Source of the DNA: Brevibacillus antibioticus | GTDB lineage: Bacteria; Bacillota; Bacilli; Brevibacillales; Brevibacillaceae | Length of the DNA: 64,000 bases | Assembly: GCF_005217615.1 (NCBI RefSeq) | Contig: NZ_SZNK01000001.1 | Coordinates: 5,418,501 to 5,482,500 of the forward strand | Reading direction: 5' to 3' | In this document: positions 52,658 through 62,779 of the stretch, one piece after another | Position numbering within the stretch: position 1 is the first letter of the stretch | Layout of the letters: the number at the start of each line of letters is the position of its first letter | Made by a program: the position numbers and the translations under genes | The notes under the pieces: model-generated | The model's database searches: none | What the model was told of the DNA's origin: nothing | The model's input: the letters and a program-made list of their open reading frames with translations, nothing else

Positions 52658-55525
52658 ATGCCATTAGAACATATTGTCGTAAAGGGTGCACGTGCCCACA
52701 ATTTGAAAAATGTTGATGTAGTCATTCCGAGGGACAAATTCGTCGTTCTGACGGGTTTGTCTGGCTCGGGTAAGTCCTCGCTCGCTTTTGATACGATTTA
52801 CGCAGAGGGACAACGACGCTATGTCGAGTCTCTGTCCGCATACGCCCGTCAATTTCTCGGGCAGATGGACAAGCCAGATGTGGATTCGATTGAGGGACTT
52901 TCCCCTGCGATCTCGATTGACCAGAAAACGACGAGCCGCAACCCTCGCTCCACGGTAGGGACGGTTACGGAAATCTACGACTATTTGCGCCTTTTGTATG
53001 CGCGTGTCGGAAGAGCGGTTTGCCCGGAGCATGGTATCGAGATCCAATCCCAGACCATCGAACAAATGGTCGATCGACTAATGGAGTATCCTGAGCGTAC
53101 GAAAATGCAGATTCTAGCTCCCATGGTACAAGGACGCAAGGGAGAGCACGTCAAGCTACTCGAGGACATCCGCAAGCAAGGCTTCGTCCGCGTGCGGGTC
53201 AATGGTGAAATTACCGATTTGTCCGAAGACATCAAGCTGGAAAAGAACAAGAAGCATAACATCGAAGTTGTCGTTGACCGGATCGTCGTGAAGCCGGATG
53301 TACAGGCGCGTCTGGCAGACTCCTTGGAAACGGCACTTCGTTTAGCGGATGGCAAGGTCATCGTCGATGTAATGGAGCAAGAAGAGCTGCTGTTCAGTGA
53401 AAAGCATGCTTGCGCGGTATGCGGATTCTCCATCGGAGAGCTGGAGCCGCGGATTTTCTCCTTTAATAGCCCGTTTGGTGCTTGCTCGGAGTGCGATGGA
53501 TTGGGTGTCAAGCTGGAGGTAGACCCGGATATGGTCGTTCCCGATGCGACGAAGACGCTCGATGACGGAGCGATTGGTGCATGGGAGCCGAAGACTTCGA
53601 CTTACTATCAACAACTGTTGGAATCAGCGTGCCGTCATTTTAACATTCGGATGGATGTACCATATGAGGAGCTTACGGCAGCGCATAGACAAATTCTGAT
53701 GTACGGTAGCGAGGGCGAAAAAATTCACTTCCGCTATGAGAACGAGTTTGGGCAAGTGCGTGAGGCAGTCGTACCGTTCGAGGGTGTCGTTATTAACCTG
53801 CAACGGCGTCATCTGGAGACGAGCTCGGATTACATCCGCGAGCAAATCGAAGGCTTCATGAGCCAAAAGGCGTGTCCTGTCTGCAAAGGTCAACGTTTGC
53901 GTCAAGAGAGTCTGGCGGTTAAGGTCGGGGAGCGCAGCATTTCCGAGTTGACTATACTGTCGATTCTCGATGCGCATCAGTTTGTCGATGGCCTGGAACT
54001 GACAGAGCGGGAAACAAAGATCGCGAACCTGATCGTAAAAGAAATCAAGGCGCGATTGAACTTCTTGATTGATGTCGGACTGGATTACTTGACGCTGAGC
54101 CGTGCGGCGGGAACACTGTCCGGTGGAGAAGCGCAGCGGATTCGACTGGCTACGCAGATCGGTTCTAGTCTGATGGGCGTTCTCTACATTTTGGATGAGC
54201 CGAGTATCGGACTGCATCAGCGGGACAACGCTCGTCTGATCAAGACGTTGGAGCATATGACTAAGCTGGGGAATACATTGATCGTCGTCGAGCATGACGA
54301 GGATACGATGATGGCCTGCGATTACATTATCGATATTGGACCAGGTGCTGGCATACATGGCGGTCAAATCGTAGCGGCAGGAACTCCAGATGAAGTCATG
54401 AAGGACCCTAACTCCTTGACTGGTGCCTATTTGAGCGGGCGCAAATTCATCCCTGTTCCGATGGAGCGTCGCAAGCCTTCAGACAAATGGATCAAGATTG
54501 AGGGCGCGAAGGAAAACAACCTGAAAAACGTCACTGCGAAGCTTCCTCTAGGCGTTTTTGTTGCCGTAACAGGTGTATCTGGCTCAGGGAAAAGTACGCT
54601 GATCAATGAAATCTTGCAAAAGACTCTGGCTCGCGATTTGAATAAGGCAAAGGTGAAGCCAGGGGAGCATCGCCGCATCCTGGGGTTGGAGCATCTGGAC
54701 AAGGTGATCGACATCGACCAGTCTCCAATTGGACGTACACCACGTTCCAATCCGGCGACATATACAGGTGTCTTTGACGATATTCGCGACCTGTTTGCTT
54801 CCACCAACGAAGCCAAAGTGCGCGGCTATAAAAAAGGTCGCTTCAGCTTTAACGTTAAAGGCGGCCGTTGTGAAGCGTGCAGTGGTGACGGAATCATTAA
54901 AATCGAGATGCACTTTTTGCCGGATGTGTATGTACCTTGCGAAGTTTGCCACGGCAAGCGCTACAACCGCGAGACGCTCGATGTGAAGTACAAAGGCAAG
55001 AGCATTGCTGATGTTTTGGAAATGACGATCGAGGATGGGGTAGAGTTTTTCCGTAATTTGCCGAAGATCGAGCGCAAGCTGCAAACCATCGTAGACGTAG
55101 GATTGGGATATATGAAGCTTGGGCAGCCTGCTACTACGCTCTCTGGCGGGGAAGCACAACGTGTCAAGCTGGCCTCCGAGCTGTATCGACGTAGCACAGG
55201 ACGTACTCTGTACATTTTGGATGAACCGACAACCGGTCTGCATACGGACGATATCGATCGTTTGCTAAAAGTACTGCAACGATTGGTGGAAAACGGGGAT
55301 ACCGTGCTGGTCATCGAGCACAATCTGGATGTCATCAAAACGGTGGATTACATCGTGGATTTGGGGCCAGAGGGTGGTACCCGTGGCGGAGAAATTGTCG
55401 GAACGGGAACACCAGAAGAAGTGGCAAAAATGGAAGGCTCTTATACGGGTATCTATTTGAAGCCGATTTTGGAACGCGACAGAGAACGGACGAATGCCAA
55501 GCTAGAGCAATTCGTTTCGAAGTAA
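52658..55525 (+). CDS. uvrA: Excinuclease ABC subunit A
   Basis: UvrA recognises DNA damage and loads UvrB. The 955-residue protein has two ABC ATPase modules with Walker A motifs [15 protein letters not shown] and [12 protein letters not shown] and paired signatures LSGGEAQRI and [10 protein letters not shown]. Zinc-binding CXXC pairs lie in [26 protein letters not shown] and CEVCHG. All expected features are present. It shares the SOS-controlled transcript with uvrB, as in other Firmicutes. Confidence 0.97.
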   Translation: MPLEHIVVKGARAHNLKNVDVVIPRDKFVVLTGLSGSGKSSLAFDTIYAEGQRRYVESLSAYARQFLGQMDKPDVDSIEGLSPAISIDQKTTSRNPRSTVGTVTEIYDYLRLLYARVGRAVCPEHGIEIQSQTIEQMVDRLMEYPERTKMQILAPMVQGRKGEHVKLLEDIRKQGFVRVRVNGEITDLSEDIKLEKNKKHNIEVVVDRIVVKPDVQARLADSLETALRLADGKVIVDVMEQEELLFSEKHACAVCGFSIGELEPRIFSFNSPFGACSECDGLGVKLEVDPDMVVPDATKTLDDGAIGAWEPKTSTYYQQLLESACRHFNIRMDVPYEELTAAHRQILMYGSEGEKIHFRYENEFGQVREAVVPFEGVVINLQRRHLETSSDYIREQIEGFMSQKACPVCKGQRLRQESLAVKVGERSISELTILSILDAHQFVDGLELTERETKIANLIVKEIKARLNFLIDVGLDYLTLSRAAGTLSGGEAQRIRLATQIGSSLMGVLYILDEPSIGLHQRDNARLIKTLEHMTKLGNTLIVVEHDEDTMMACDYIIDIGPGAGIHGGQIVAAGTPDEVMKDPNSLTGAYLSGRKFIPVPMERRKPSDKWIKIEGAKENNLKNVTAKLPLGVFVAVTGVSGSGKSTLINEILQKTLARDLNKAKVKPGEHRRILGLEHLDKVIDIDQSPIGRTPRSNPATYTGVFDDIRDLFASTNEAKVRGYKKGRFSFNVKGGRCEACSGDGIIKIEMHFLPDVYVPCEVCHGKRYNRETLDVKYKGKSIADVLEMTIEDGVEFFRNLPKIERKLQTIVDVGLGYMKLGQPATTLSGGEAQRVKLASELYRRSTGRTLYILDEPTTGLHTDDIDRLLKVLQRLVENGDTVLVIEHNLDVIKTVDYIVDLGPEGGTRGGEIVGTGTPEEVAKMEGSYTGIYLKPILERDRERTNAKLEQFVSK

Positions 55526-55535
55526 TCGAGTGACT

Positions 55536-55559
55536 GCCTCCCTGATTCAGGGGGGCATC
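55536..55559 (+). terminator. Possible terminator after uvrA
   Basis: GCCTCCCTG and CAGGGGGGC pair with a three-base loop. The tail ATCTTT has few T residues. Confidence 0.45.
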
Positions 55560-55593
55560 TTTGCTAAGTGAAACGCAAAGGGGGGAGGAAAAG

Positions 55594-56223
55594 ATGGATT
55601 ACGTGAAGAATTCTCTTGCCGCTCTACCTGCCGATCTGGTGGCAGAAGCACAGAAGCGTTTTGATGGACAAGATCCTGCACACGATTGGCAGCATAATTT
55701 GCGTGTGATAGCGATGTGTGAGCGGATTGGTCGGGAGGAAGGAGCAGATATGGAAGTGCTGCGTCTCGCTGCTTTGCTGCATGACATCGGGAGAGCAGAA
55801 GAACGGCAAACAGGGGAGTGCCATGCCGAAATCAGCGCAAGACTAGCAGGGGAATGGCTCTCCGAACGCAGTATGACGGAAGCATTCATCTCACGTGTGC
55901 AGTCTGCGATTCTCGCCCATCGTTTTCGCAAAGACCGACCTCCACATACCTTGGAAGAAAAGGTTTTGTTTGATGCCGACAAGCTGGATTCGATTGGGGC
56001 TATTGGAGTGGCTCGGGTTTTTGCTTATACTGGGGTTATTGGGCAACCCATACAATCGGATGACCCCAATCAGCATACACCTTATAAGGAATACACTTGG
56101 AAGCTGCAGCGCATCAAAGACAAGCTTTTCACCAAGACTGCCCAGAAAATCGCAGAAGACAGACATCGATTCATGACAACGTTTTTTGAACAATGGGAAT
56201 GGGAAGTAACGGGAATTCGTTAA
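55594..56223 (+). CDS. HD-domain phosphohydrolase (YpgQ/YedJ-like)
   Basis: This 209-residue cytoplasmic HD protein has the metal ligands in HDWQHNLRVIAMC, LLHDIGRAEE and AHRF, plus the late FDADKLDSIGAIGVARVF segment typical of the YpgQ/YedJ group. Members of this group hydrolyse nucleotide phosphates in vitro. ATG 55594 has GGGGGGAGG upstream; the frame opens at 55561 without a site. It stands between uvrA and a small membrane protein and may be transcribed on its own or by read-through. Confidence 0.85.
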   Translation: MDYVKNSLAALPADLVAEAQKRFDGQDPAHDWQHNLRVIAMCERIGREEGADMEVLRLAALLHDIGRAEERQTGECHAEISARLAGEWLSERSMTEAFISRVQSAILAHRFRKDRPPHTLEEKVLFDADKLDSIGAIGVARVFAYTGVIGQPIQSDDPNQHTPYKEYTWKLQRIKDKLFTKTAQKIAEDRHRFMTTFFEQWEWEVTGIR

Positions 56224-56262
56224 TTGTTGTGCGAAGGCAAGACTGTATAGGGGGAATGCACC

Positions 56263-56631
56263 ATGAGCCGCTGGATAATCAAAATGCTTTTAAACGGGGC
56301 TGCGCTGCTTTTGATCAGCAGTTGGTTCCATTCTATTTATGTCGCGAATTTCACAGTAGCACTATGGGCTACGTTGATTTTGGGGATGGTCAACACAGTG
56401 ATTCGGCCGATTCTACTGTTTTTTACTTTTCCCTTGCAAGTATTGACGATCGGTTTGTTCTGGTTTGTCATTAATGCCGTGACGTTTGCGTTGACTGCCT
56501 ACTTTATTGATGGATTTGAAGTGGGGCCATGGCCTGACAACATTGGCACTGTCATCGTGGCAGCAGCACTGATGAGTATTTTTGGCTACCTCATTGAAGC
56601 TGTGGTAGGGGTGAGAAAAGAAAAGAGGTAG
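56263..56631 (+). CDS. Phage-holin-4-family membrane protein (YvlD-like)
   Basis: This 122-residue protein has about four membrane helices and the conserved ATLILGMVNTVIRPILLFFTFPLQVLTIGLFWFVINA stretch of the DUF360/YvlD family. A GGGGGAA site lies before ATG 56263. Despite the family name there is no phage context here. B. subtilis YvlD lies in a membrane-stress operon near hprK, which fits the position. Its function is unknown. Confidence 0.85.
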   Translation: MSRWIIKMLLNGAALLLISSWFHSIYVANFTVALWATLILGMVNTVIRPILLFFTFPLQVLTIGLFWFVINAVTFALTAYFIDGFEVGPWPDNIGTVIVAAALMSIFGYLIEAVVGVRKEKR

Positions 56632-56640
56632 TATCTTCGA

Positions 56641-56680
56641 AAAAGCCCCGTATTCGCTCAAACGAGTCGCGGGGTTTTTG
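56641..56680 (+). terminator. Terminator before hprK
   Basis: AAAAGCCCCG pairs with CGGGGTTTTT over 10 positions, with an inner CGCTC/GAGTCG arm, followed by T residues. Confidence 0.85.
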
Positions 56681-56786
56681 CCTAATCAGGATGCTCGGTC
56701 TTATTAGGTTGTCGTAGGTACAGAGGTTTCGATACAATAGAGACACAACCATAGGGACGGAAAATCCCATGTGAGGGGGAAGCTTC

Positions 56787-57722
56787 ATGCGTAAGACGAA
56801 TGTGAGCCATCTAGTGGACCATTTCAATATGACGATCTTGAGCGGGGAAGAGGGCTTGGGGCGTGAGATTACCGTAACGGATTTGAGCCGTCCCGGCCTG
56901 CAGTTAGCCGGTTACTATTCGTATTATGCGCAAGAGCGGATTCAATTGTTCGGCCTGACGGAAATCAACTTTTTTCAGACGCTGACTCCAGAGGAACGGC
57001 TAGAACGGATGAATTTTCTCATGCAAAGTCAGGTTCCTTGTTTCTGTGTGACCCGTAATCAGATGGTGCCTGAAGAGGTGATTGACGTTTCCAATCGGTT
57101 GGGGGTACCTGTACTCCAGTCCCCGCTGGCAACGACGACGCTAGTCGGGAAGGTGACCAACTTCCTGGAGAATCGTCTTGCACCAACGACGACGATTCAT
57201 GGGGTACTCACAGACATTTATGGCGTCGGCGTTTTGATTATGGGATCGAGTGGGATCGGGAAGAGTGAAGCTGCACTTGAGCTTGTAAAGCGCGGACACC
57301 GACTCGTAGCAGATGACGCAGTGGAGATTAAGCAGACACAGGGCGGGCAGCTAAGCGGTAGCGCTCCTGAGCTGATTCAGCATCTCTTGGAAATCCGGGG
57401 CGTGGGGATTATCAACATTATGACGATGTTTGGGGCAGGTGCCGTGCGCAATATAAAGAACATCGAGATGGTTGTTCAGCTAGAGCTGTGGGAGCCACAT
57501 AAAATGTACGAGCGGTTGGGGCTCGATGAGGAAACATTGAAGATCATGGATACCGAAATTCCGATTATTACCGTTCCTGTTCGACCAGGACGAAACTTGG
57601 CAGTCATCATTGAGGTTGCAGCGATGAACTTCCGTCTGAAACGGATGGGTTACAACGCAGCAATGCACTTCACACGCAAACAGTCGAATGCCATTTTAGA
57701 AGATGCCGATTCTGACTTGTAG
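56787..57722 (+). CDS. hprK: HPr kinase/phosphorylase
   Basis: HprK phosphorylates HPr on Ser46 and removes that phosphate, setting carbon catabolite repression. The 311-residue protein has an N-terminal domain of about 130 residues. The P-loop [14 protein letters not shown] is near residue 153. [11 protein letters not shown] follows, and the signature [20 protein letters not shown] is near residue 205. AGGGGGAAG precedes ATG 56787. In many Firmicutes lgt and ppaX follow hprK; here the next gene is a hexapeptide acyltransferase. Confidence 0.96.
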   Translation: MRKTNVSHLVDHFNMTILSGEEGLGREITVTDLSRPGLQLAGYYSYYAQERIQLFGLTEINFFQTLTPEERLERMNFLMQSQVPCFCVTRNQMVPEEVIDVSNRLGVPVLQSPLATTTLVGKVTNFLENRLAPTTTIHGVLTDIYGVGVLIMGSSGIGKSEAALELVKRGHRLVADDAVEIKQTQGGQLSGSAPELIQHLLEIRGVGIINIMTMFGAGAVRNIKNIEMVVQLELWEPHKMYERLGLDEETLKIMDTEIPIITVPVRPGRNLAVIIEVAAMNFRLKRMGYNAAMHFTRKQSNAILEDADSDL

Positions 57723-57737
57723 GAGCAAGTGACACAT

Positions 57738-58241
57738 ATGAGGAAGACAACACGTTATCCCGTAAATGGGGTAAACCCGCTTTGGCACATGTATCGAACG
57801 GTAAGCTTCTGGAAAGTCATGAAAAATTTCATCGTCATCCAACTCTCCAGATATACGCCGATCGTTTCGTGGAAGAATTGGATGTACCGCACATTTTTGC
57901 GTATGGAAGTAGGTCAGCATAGTGCGGTTGCGTTGATGGTGATGATGGATATCATGTTTCCGGAGAAAATCAAGATCGGTCGTAATTGCGTGATCGGGTA
58001 TAATACGACCATACTTGCGCATGAATATTTGATAGATGAATATCGTTTGGGAGAAGTGATTATTGAGGATGCTGTCCTGGTAGGAGCTAACACGACCATT
58101 TTGCCGGGAGTAACGATTGGCAAAGGGGCCATTGTCGCAGCGGGAACGGTTGTTCATAAAGATGTTCCGCCTGGCGCCTTTGTAGGTGGGAACCCCATGC
58201 AGCTCATTCGAATGAAAGCTTCAGAGGAAGAAGTCATGTAG
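57738..58241 (+). CDS. Hexapeptide acyltransferase (YvoF-like)
   Basis: The product is about 167 residues. A helical N-terminal part of 60 residues is followed by a left-handed beta-helix built of hexapeptides (IGRNCVIGYNTTIL, then VLVGANTTILPGVTIGKGAIVAAGTVVHKDVPPGAFVGGNP). It should acetylate an unknown substrate. Two starts fit: GTG 57729 is three bases from AGGAG and ATG 57738 is 12 bases from it. The B. subtilis gene yvoF lies between hprK and hisZ as here, which supports the likeness. Confidence 0.8.
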   Translation: MRKTTRYPVNGVNPLWHMYRTVSFWKVMKNFIVIQLSRYTPIVSWKNWMYRTFLRMEVGQHSAVALMVMMDIMFPEKIKIGRNCVIGYNTTILAHEYLIDEYRLGEVIIEDAVLVGANTTILPGVTIGKGAIVAAGTVVHKDVPPGAFVGGNPMQLIRMKASEEEVM

Positions 58242-58262
58242 CGTCTTCTCCAATGTGATCAG

Positions 58263-58292
58263 CCGTCAGGTGTTTATCCTGGCGGTTTTTTG
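58263..58292 (+). terminator. Terminator before the his operon
   Basis: CCGTCAGG and CCTGGCGG pair with one G-U, a seven-base loop and six T residues after. Confidence 0.85.
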
Positions 58293-58320
58293 TTTTGTGA
58301 TAAATTTTCCGACTATTCTT

Positions 58321-58356
58321 ATCTTAGTTGACCTAAGATTCTCGACGTGGTAATCT
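58321..58356 (+). promoter_or_regulatory. his promoter with inverted repeat over the -35
   Basis: ATCTTAG-TTGAC-CTAAGAT is a perfect seven-base inverted repeat with a five-base spacer. The -35 TTGACC starts in its centre, and TAATCT follows after 17 bases as the -10. A repressor bound here would block the his operon, possibly a HisR/YerC-type (TrpR family) regulator. The identity of the regulator is inference. Confidence 0.6.
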
Positions 58357-58422
58357 TCTTCATAATACTTTAGTTTGTTACCATATTAGCAGAGTAAAGC
58401 GAATGTGATGGAGGGAACAAGG

Positions 58423-59598
58423 ATGGCAAAACCCTTGGGATTCGAAAAGCCGCTCGGGATGCGGGACATACTGCCGGAATCACTGGCGAAACAACGGCAT
58501 TTGGAGCGGGAGCTACGGCATTGTATCGAGAGATGGGGCTATGAGGAAATATCCACACCCTCTCTGGAATACTTCGATACGGTAGGGGCAGCGAGTGCGA
58601 CGCTGACAGACCGGATGTTTCGCCTCCTGGATAAACAAGGCCACACCGTAGTCCTGCGTCCGGATATGACGACGCCTATTGCAAGGGTTGTTTCCTCCCT
58701 TTATAAAGATATTCCATTGCCGATTCGGTTGTATTATCAGGCAAATGTGTTCCGGGCACAAGAAAAGGAAGCGGGACGGAATGCGGAGTTTTCTCAAACC
58801 GGGATCGAGCTGATCGGAGATGCGTCTGTCGATGCGGATGCGGAAGCCATTGCGCTTGCGGTGGTTTGCTTGCGGGCAGCTGGTGTGGAAACGTTTCGGA
58901 TTGCCATTGGGCATGTCGATTTTGTAGACGGTCTTTTGGAGGAAGAGATTGAGGATGAGCCTATTCGCAATCAATTCCGCCAGTTTTTGTACGAGCGGGA
59001 CTTCGTTGGCTTCCGGCAGCTACTCGCGACAGTAGACATTTCGACAGAGGCAAAAAGCCGATTGGAAGCCTTACTACGGTTGCAAGGGGGAAAAGGGAAA
59101 ATCGAGGTAGCACGTGAATTGGCAGGCACCGGAAAGGCAAGGAGGGCAGTCGAGACGATTGCTTCCTTGTGGGAGTCGTTAGAAGCCTACGGGGTGACAG
59201 AAGATTTGTTGATCGATTTCAATCTGATCATCAATTTGAACTACTATACAGGCGTCGTTTTTGAAGGATACGCTGCTGACTTGGGCTCCCCGCTATTGGG
59301 CGGAGGACGCTACGATCAATTGCTCTCCCAATTTGGGCGGGCTGCTTCCGCTACAGGCTTTGCGATTAAGATGGATCGGCTGCTTCAGGTCACTCCTTCG
59401 GTAAAAAGGCAAGCACCTGCCCGCGTTTTGCTTGTTTACACGGAGGATTGCCGCGGCACCGCTTTGGCAGAGGCACAGCTATTACGTGAAGACGGGCTCG
59501 TAGTAGTGACACGTCTCGTCTCCAAGATAGATGAGAAACAGGTTGGACAAGAAGCGGGATTTACCAAGGTCATTTGCATGACACAACAGGAGGAGTAG
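58423..59598 (+). CDS. hisZ: ATP phosphoribosyltransferase regulatory subunit
   Basis: HisZ is a histidyl-tRNA synthetase-like protein that lost aminoacylation and activates short-form HisG. The 391-residue protein keeps synthetase-like segments: GMRDILPESLAKQRHLE, the motif-2-like VFRAQEKEAGRNAEFSQTGIELIG and GGGRYDQLLSQFG. It lacks the C-terminal anticodon-binding domain. ATG 58423 follows GGAGGG by seven bases; the frame opens earlier at 58405. It heads the operon and precedes hisG by three bases. Confidence 0.93.
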   Translation: MAKPLGFEKPLGMRDILPESLAKQRHLERELRHCIERWGYEEISTPSLEYFDTVGAASATLTDRMFRLLDKQGHTVVLRPDMTTPIARVVSSLYKDIPLPIRLYYQANVFRAQEKEAGRNAEFSQTGIELIGDASVDADAEAIALAVVCLRAAGVETFRIAIGHVDFVDGLLEEEIEDEPIRNQFRQFLYERDFVGFRQLLATVDISTEAKSRLEALLRLQGGKGKIEVARELAGTGKARRAVETIASLWESLEAYGVTEDLLIDFNLIINLNYYTGVVFEGYAADLGSPLLGGGRYDQLLSQFGRAASATGFAIKMDRLLQVTPSVKRQAPARVLLVYTEDCRGTALAEAQLLREDGLVVVTRLVSKIDEKQVGQEAGFTKVICMTQQEE

Positions 59599-59601
59599 GA
59601 G

Positions 59602-60249
59602 ATGGCACTCACGAAAAATGGCCAAAAGCTGACGATCGCCATGCCAAAAGGGAGGATTTTTGAAGAGGCCGTCCACTTTCTCCAGCAGGCCGGCTTGCAG
59701 GTCACTGCGGATCTACAAGATTCGCGCAAACTGATCATCCCTGTGGAAAATGCCAAGCTCGAATTCATTATGGCGAAGCCTACCGATGTTCCTACTTATG
59801 TCGAGTATGGAGTGGCTGACGTTGGCGTGGTCGGCAAGGATGTTTTATTGGAAGAAGAACGAGATGTTTACGAGCTGTTGGATTTGCATATTGGCTATTG
59901 TCGCATGATGGTAGCGGGTCTGCCAGACTGGAAACCGACGGAAGCCCTGCGTGTTGCGACGAAATATCCGAAGATTGCGTCACGTTATTTTCGAGAGCAG
60001 GGACAGCAGGTTGAGGTAATCAAGCTGAATGGTTCAGTGGAGCTTGCACCGATGATTGGGCTGGCTGATCGGATTGTGGATATTGTCTCAACAGGGAGGA
60101 CATTGCGGGAAAATGGCTTGGTCGAACTGGAGAGCATTTGTGAAATTACGACGAGACTCATTGCCAATCGAGCCAGCTATCGGATGAAAAGTGAAGCGGT
60201 GGATGAGATCGCTGGAAAATTCCTAGAGGCCATTCCTTGTGGGAACTAG
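59602..60249 (+). CDS. hisG: ATP phosphoribosyltransferase, short form
   Basis: HisG starts histidine synthesis by joining ATP and PRPP. At 215 residues it is the short form that needs HisZ, which fits hisZ next to it. [18 protein letters not shown] opens the protein, and the PRPP-binding [15 protein letters not shown] segment is present. The allosteric C-terminal domain of long HisG is absent, as expected. AGGAGGAG precedes ATG 59602. Confidence 0.95.
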   Translation: MALTKNGQKLTIAMPKGRIFEEAVHFLQQAGLQVTADLQDSRKLIIPVENAKLEFIMAKPTDVPTYVEYGVADVGVVGKDVLLEEERDVYELLDLHIGYCRMMVAGLPDWKPTEALRVATKYPKIASRYFREQGQQVEVIKLNGSVELAPMIGLADRIVDIVSTGRTLRENGLVELESICEITTRLIANRASYRMKSEAVDEIAGKFLEAIPCGN

Positions 60250-60268
60250 AGAAGAAGGGGAGACAGCT

Positions 60269-61567
60269 ATGCGTATCATGTCAGCCAGCCAGTATGACGG
60301 AAAACGATCGGTAGACGCTGGGACGAGAGAACAGCAAGAAGCGGTGAAGGCGATCCTCACCTCAGTTCGCCAGCAAGGCGACGAGGCGTTGCGCTATTAC
60401 ACAGAGCGATTTGATCGTGTGCTTCTACAAAACTTCTGTGTGAGCGAAGGAGAATTTGCAGAAGCAAGTGAGCTCGTTTCTTCACAAGTCAAAGCGGCAT
60501 TGGAAGAAGCAGCCGAAAACATTCGGACGTTCCATGAGCGACAAGTGCGCCAGTCCTGGTTTACTACCAAAGAAAGCGGCACATTGCTGGGCCAACTAAT
60601 ACGTCCATTGCAGCGCGTAGGGTTGTATGTTCCAGGCGGAACGGCAGCGTATCCATCCAGCGTATTGATGAATGCCATCCCTGCCAAAATCGCAGGTGTT
60701 CCTGAAGTCGTGATTACAACACCACCAGGAGCGAATGGAAAAATCAATCCGGCGATACTCGTTGCGGCTCAAATCGCAGGAGTAACTGAGATATACAAGG
60801 TAGGTGGGGCACAGGCGATCGCGGCACTGACCTACGGAACGGAGCAAATCAAAGCGGTTGATAAAATCGTTGGCCCCGGTAATATTTTTGTAGCGTTGGC
60901 AAAGCGAGAAGTATTCGGATTGGTCAGTATCGACATGGTGGCAGGGCCTAGCGAAATTGCGGTGATCGCAGATGAAACAGCCAACCCGCGTTACGTCGCG
61001 GCAGACCTGCTGTCTCAAGCCGAGCATGATCCGATGTCAGCCGCTATATTGGTTACGACATCGCAAGCGTTGGCGGAGCAGGTGTCACAGGAAGTAGAGC
61101 GACAGCTTGCTGATCTTCCACGTAAATCGATTGCAGAAGCGGCGATACGCGACTATGGGGCTATTTTACTCGTCGCCGATTTGGAAGAAGGTTTTGCTGT
61201 CATTAATCGCATCGCACCCGAGCATTTGGAAGTCATGATAGCGGAGCCGTTAGAGCATCTCGGAAAAGTGGAAAATGCAGGTGCGATTTTCCTCGGCCCA
61301 TACAGCTCAGAGCCAGTTGGCGATTATTTTGCTGGTACTAATCATGTGATTCCTACGAATGGAACGGCGCGTTTTTCCTCGCCATTATCCGTCGATGATT
61401 TTATCAAGAAGTCGAGTGTTGTTTCCTACAGTAAGCGAGATTTGCGGGAAAATGGACATAAAATTGTGGCACTGGCGGAGCAGGAAGGATTGTCTGGGCA
61501 CGGTCGAGCGATCCTTGCGCGATTGCGAGATTTTGAGACCGAAGAGCAGGAGAGTGAAAAGAGATGA
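60269..61567 (+). CDS. hisD: Histidinol dehydrogenase
   Basis: HisD oxidises histidinol to histidine in two NAD-dependent steps. The 432-residue protein shows PLQRVGLYVPGGTAAYPSSVLM, the GPGNIFVALAKREVFG signature with DMVAGPSEIAVIAD, the zinc-site QAEHDPMSAAILVT, and NHVIPTNGTARFSSPLSVDDF. ATG 60269 has GGGGAG upstream; the frame opens at 60239. It overlaps hisB by four bases. Confidence 0.96.
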   Translation: MRIMSASQYDGKRSVDAGTREQQEAVKAILTSVRQQGDEALRYYTERFDRVLLQNFCVSEGEFAEASELVSSQVKAALEEAAENIRTFHERQVRQSWFTTKESGTLLGQLIRPLQRVGLYVPGGTAAYPSSVLMNAIPAKIAGVPEVVITTPPGANGKINPAILVAAQIAGVTEIYKVGGAQAIAALTYGTEQIKAVDKIVGPGNIFVALAKREVFGLVSIDMVAGPSEIAVIADETANPRYVAADLLSQAEHDPMSAAILVTTSQALAEQVSQEVERQLADLPRKSIAEAAIRDYGAILLVADLEEGFAVINRIAPEHLEVMIAEPLEHLGKVENAGAIFLGPYSSEPVGDYFAGTNHVIPTNGTARFSSPLSVDDFIKKSSVVSYSKRDLRENGHKIVALAEQEGLSGHGRAILARLRDFETEEQESEKR

Positions 61568-62163
61568 GTGAAGGGAAACAACGCACAGCACAGATCGAAC
61601 GCAATACGAATGAGACGCAGATCGCGCTTTCCTTTGGTGTAGATGGCGCGGGTGAGAGCAAGCAAAACTCAGGTGTTCCATTTCTGGATCATATGCTAGA
61701 TCTGTTTACCCGACATGGACATTTTGACCTGACTGTCCAGGCAAAGGGAGATATCGAAATCGACTATCACCACACGGTGGAGGATATCGGGATTTGTCTT
61801 GGGCATGCTCTGCGGGAAGCGTTGGGAGACAAAAAGGGCATCAAGCGATATGGAAATGCGTTTGTCCCGATGGATGACGCGCTTGCACAGGTCGTCATTG
61901 ACATCAGCAACCGTCCTCATCTGGAATATCGCGCTACGTACCCGACGAATATGGTTGGTCAGTTTCCGACGGAGCTGGTGCACGAATTTTTATGGAAACT
62001 CGCACTGGAGGCGCGGATCAATCTTCATGTGATCCTGCACTACGGTCACAATACGCACCACATGATCGAGGCGATTTTCAAAGCGCTGGGCCGTGCACTG
62101 GATGAAGCGACGACGATCGATCCGCGTGTAAAAGGGGTCCCGTCAACAAAAGGGGTTTTGTAA
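61564..62163 (+). CDS. hisB: Imidazoleglycerol-phosphate dehydratase
   Basis: HisB dehydrates imidazole glycerol phosphate. The 199-residue protein is the single-function form without a phosphatase domain. Metal-binding histidines lie in PFLDHMLDLFTRHGHFDL, DYHHTVEDIGICLGHALREAL and the late HYGHNTHHMIEAIFKALGRAL. Histidinol phosphatase must be encoded elsewhere. The start overlaps hisD as ATGA, and hisH begins one base after the stop. Confidence 0.96.
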   Translation: MSEGKQRTAQIERNTNETQIALSFGVDGAGESKQNSGVPFLDHMLDLFTRHGHFDLTVQAKGDIEIDYHHTVEDIGICLGHALREALGDKKGIKRYGNAFVPMDDALAQVVIDISNRPHLEYRATYPTNMVGQFPTELVHEFLWKLALEARINLHVILHYGHNTHHMIEAIFKALGRALDEATTIDPRVKGVPSTKGVL

Positions 62164-62164
62164 T

Positions 62165-62779
62165 ATGATCGGCATCATCGATTACGGCATGGGGAATTTG
62201 TACAGCTTGAGCAAGGCGCTGGAAAGATTGGGCTATTCGTACGAGTTCGTCTCACAAGCAGAGCGTTTGCAAGAATATAGCGGGTTGATTTTGCCAGGAG
62301 TCGGGGCGTTCGGAGATGCTATCGCCAACATACGTGAGCTCGGATTAGAGCAAGCAATCAAGGGATACGCAGCAACAGGTCGTCCGATCTTGGGCATTTG
62401 TCTCGGCATGCAGCTTTTATTCGAGAAAAGTGCGGAGCATGGCGATCATACGGGCTTGGGACTGCTCGGTGGTGCGGTCGTTCGTTTTCGCGGGGATTAC
62501 AAGGTACCGCACATGGGCTGGAACCAACTGATGATAAAGCAAAAGCAACCGTTACTAAACGGTGTGCAGGATGGCGATTACGTTTATTTTGTCCATTCGT
62601 ATCATGTCTTGTGTCAGTCTGATGTCTTGCTCGCGACGAGTGACTATCACCAGGAGGTCACAGCCATTGTGAATCGTGACAACGTATACGGTATGCAATT
62701 TCACCCGGAAAAGAGCGGAGAGACAGGAATGCTGCTGCTGCGTAACTTTGCCGTTCAATGCGAGGGGGTTTTGACATGA
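62165..62779 (+). CDS. hisH: Imidazole glycerol phosphate synthase glutaminase subunit
   Basis: HisH releases ammonia from glutamine and channels it to HisF. The 204-residue protein opens IGIIDYGMGNLYSLSKALERLG. It has the nucleophilic Cys in GICLGMQLLFE and the His/Glu pair in GMQFHPEKSGETG. It overlaps hisA by four bases (ATGA). Confidence 0.96.
   Translation: MIGIIDYGMGNLYSLSKALERLGYSYEFVSQAERLQEYSGLILPGVGAFGDAIANIRELGLEQAIKGYAATGRPILGICLGMQLLFEKSAEHGDHTGLGLLGGAVVRFRGDYKVPHMGWNQLMIKQKQPLLNGVQDGDYVYFVHSYHVLCQSDVLLATSDYHQEVTAIVNRDNVYGMQFHPEKSGETGMLLLRNFAVQCEGVLT

Noticed and set aside
56263..56631. Phage holin gene as a sign of a prophage
   Set aside because: The family name is historical; no other phage gene, integrase or attachment site is present.
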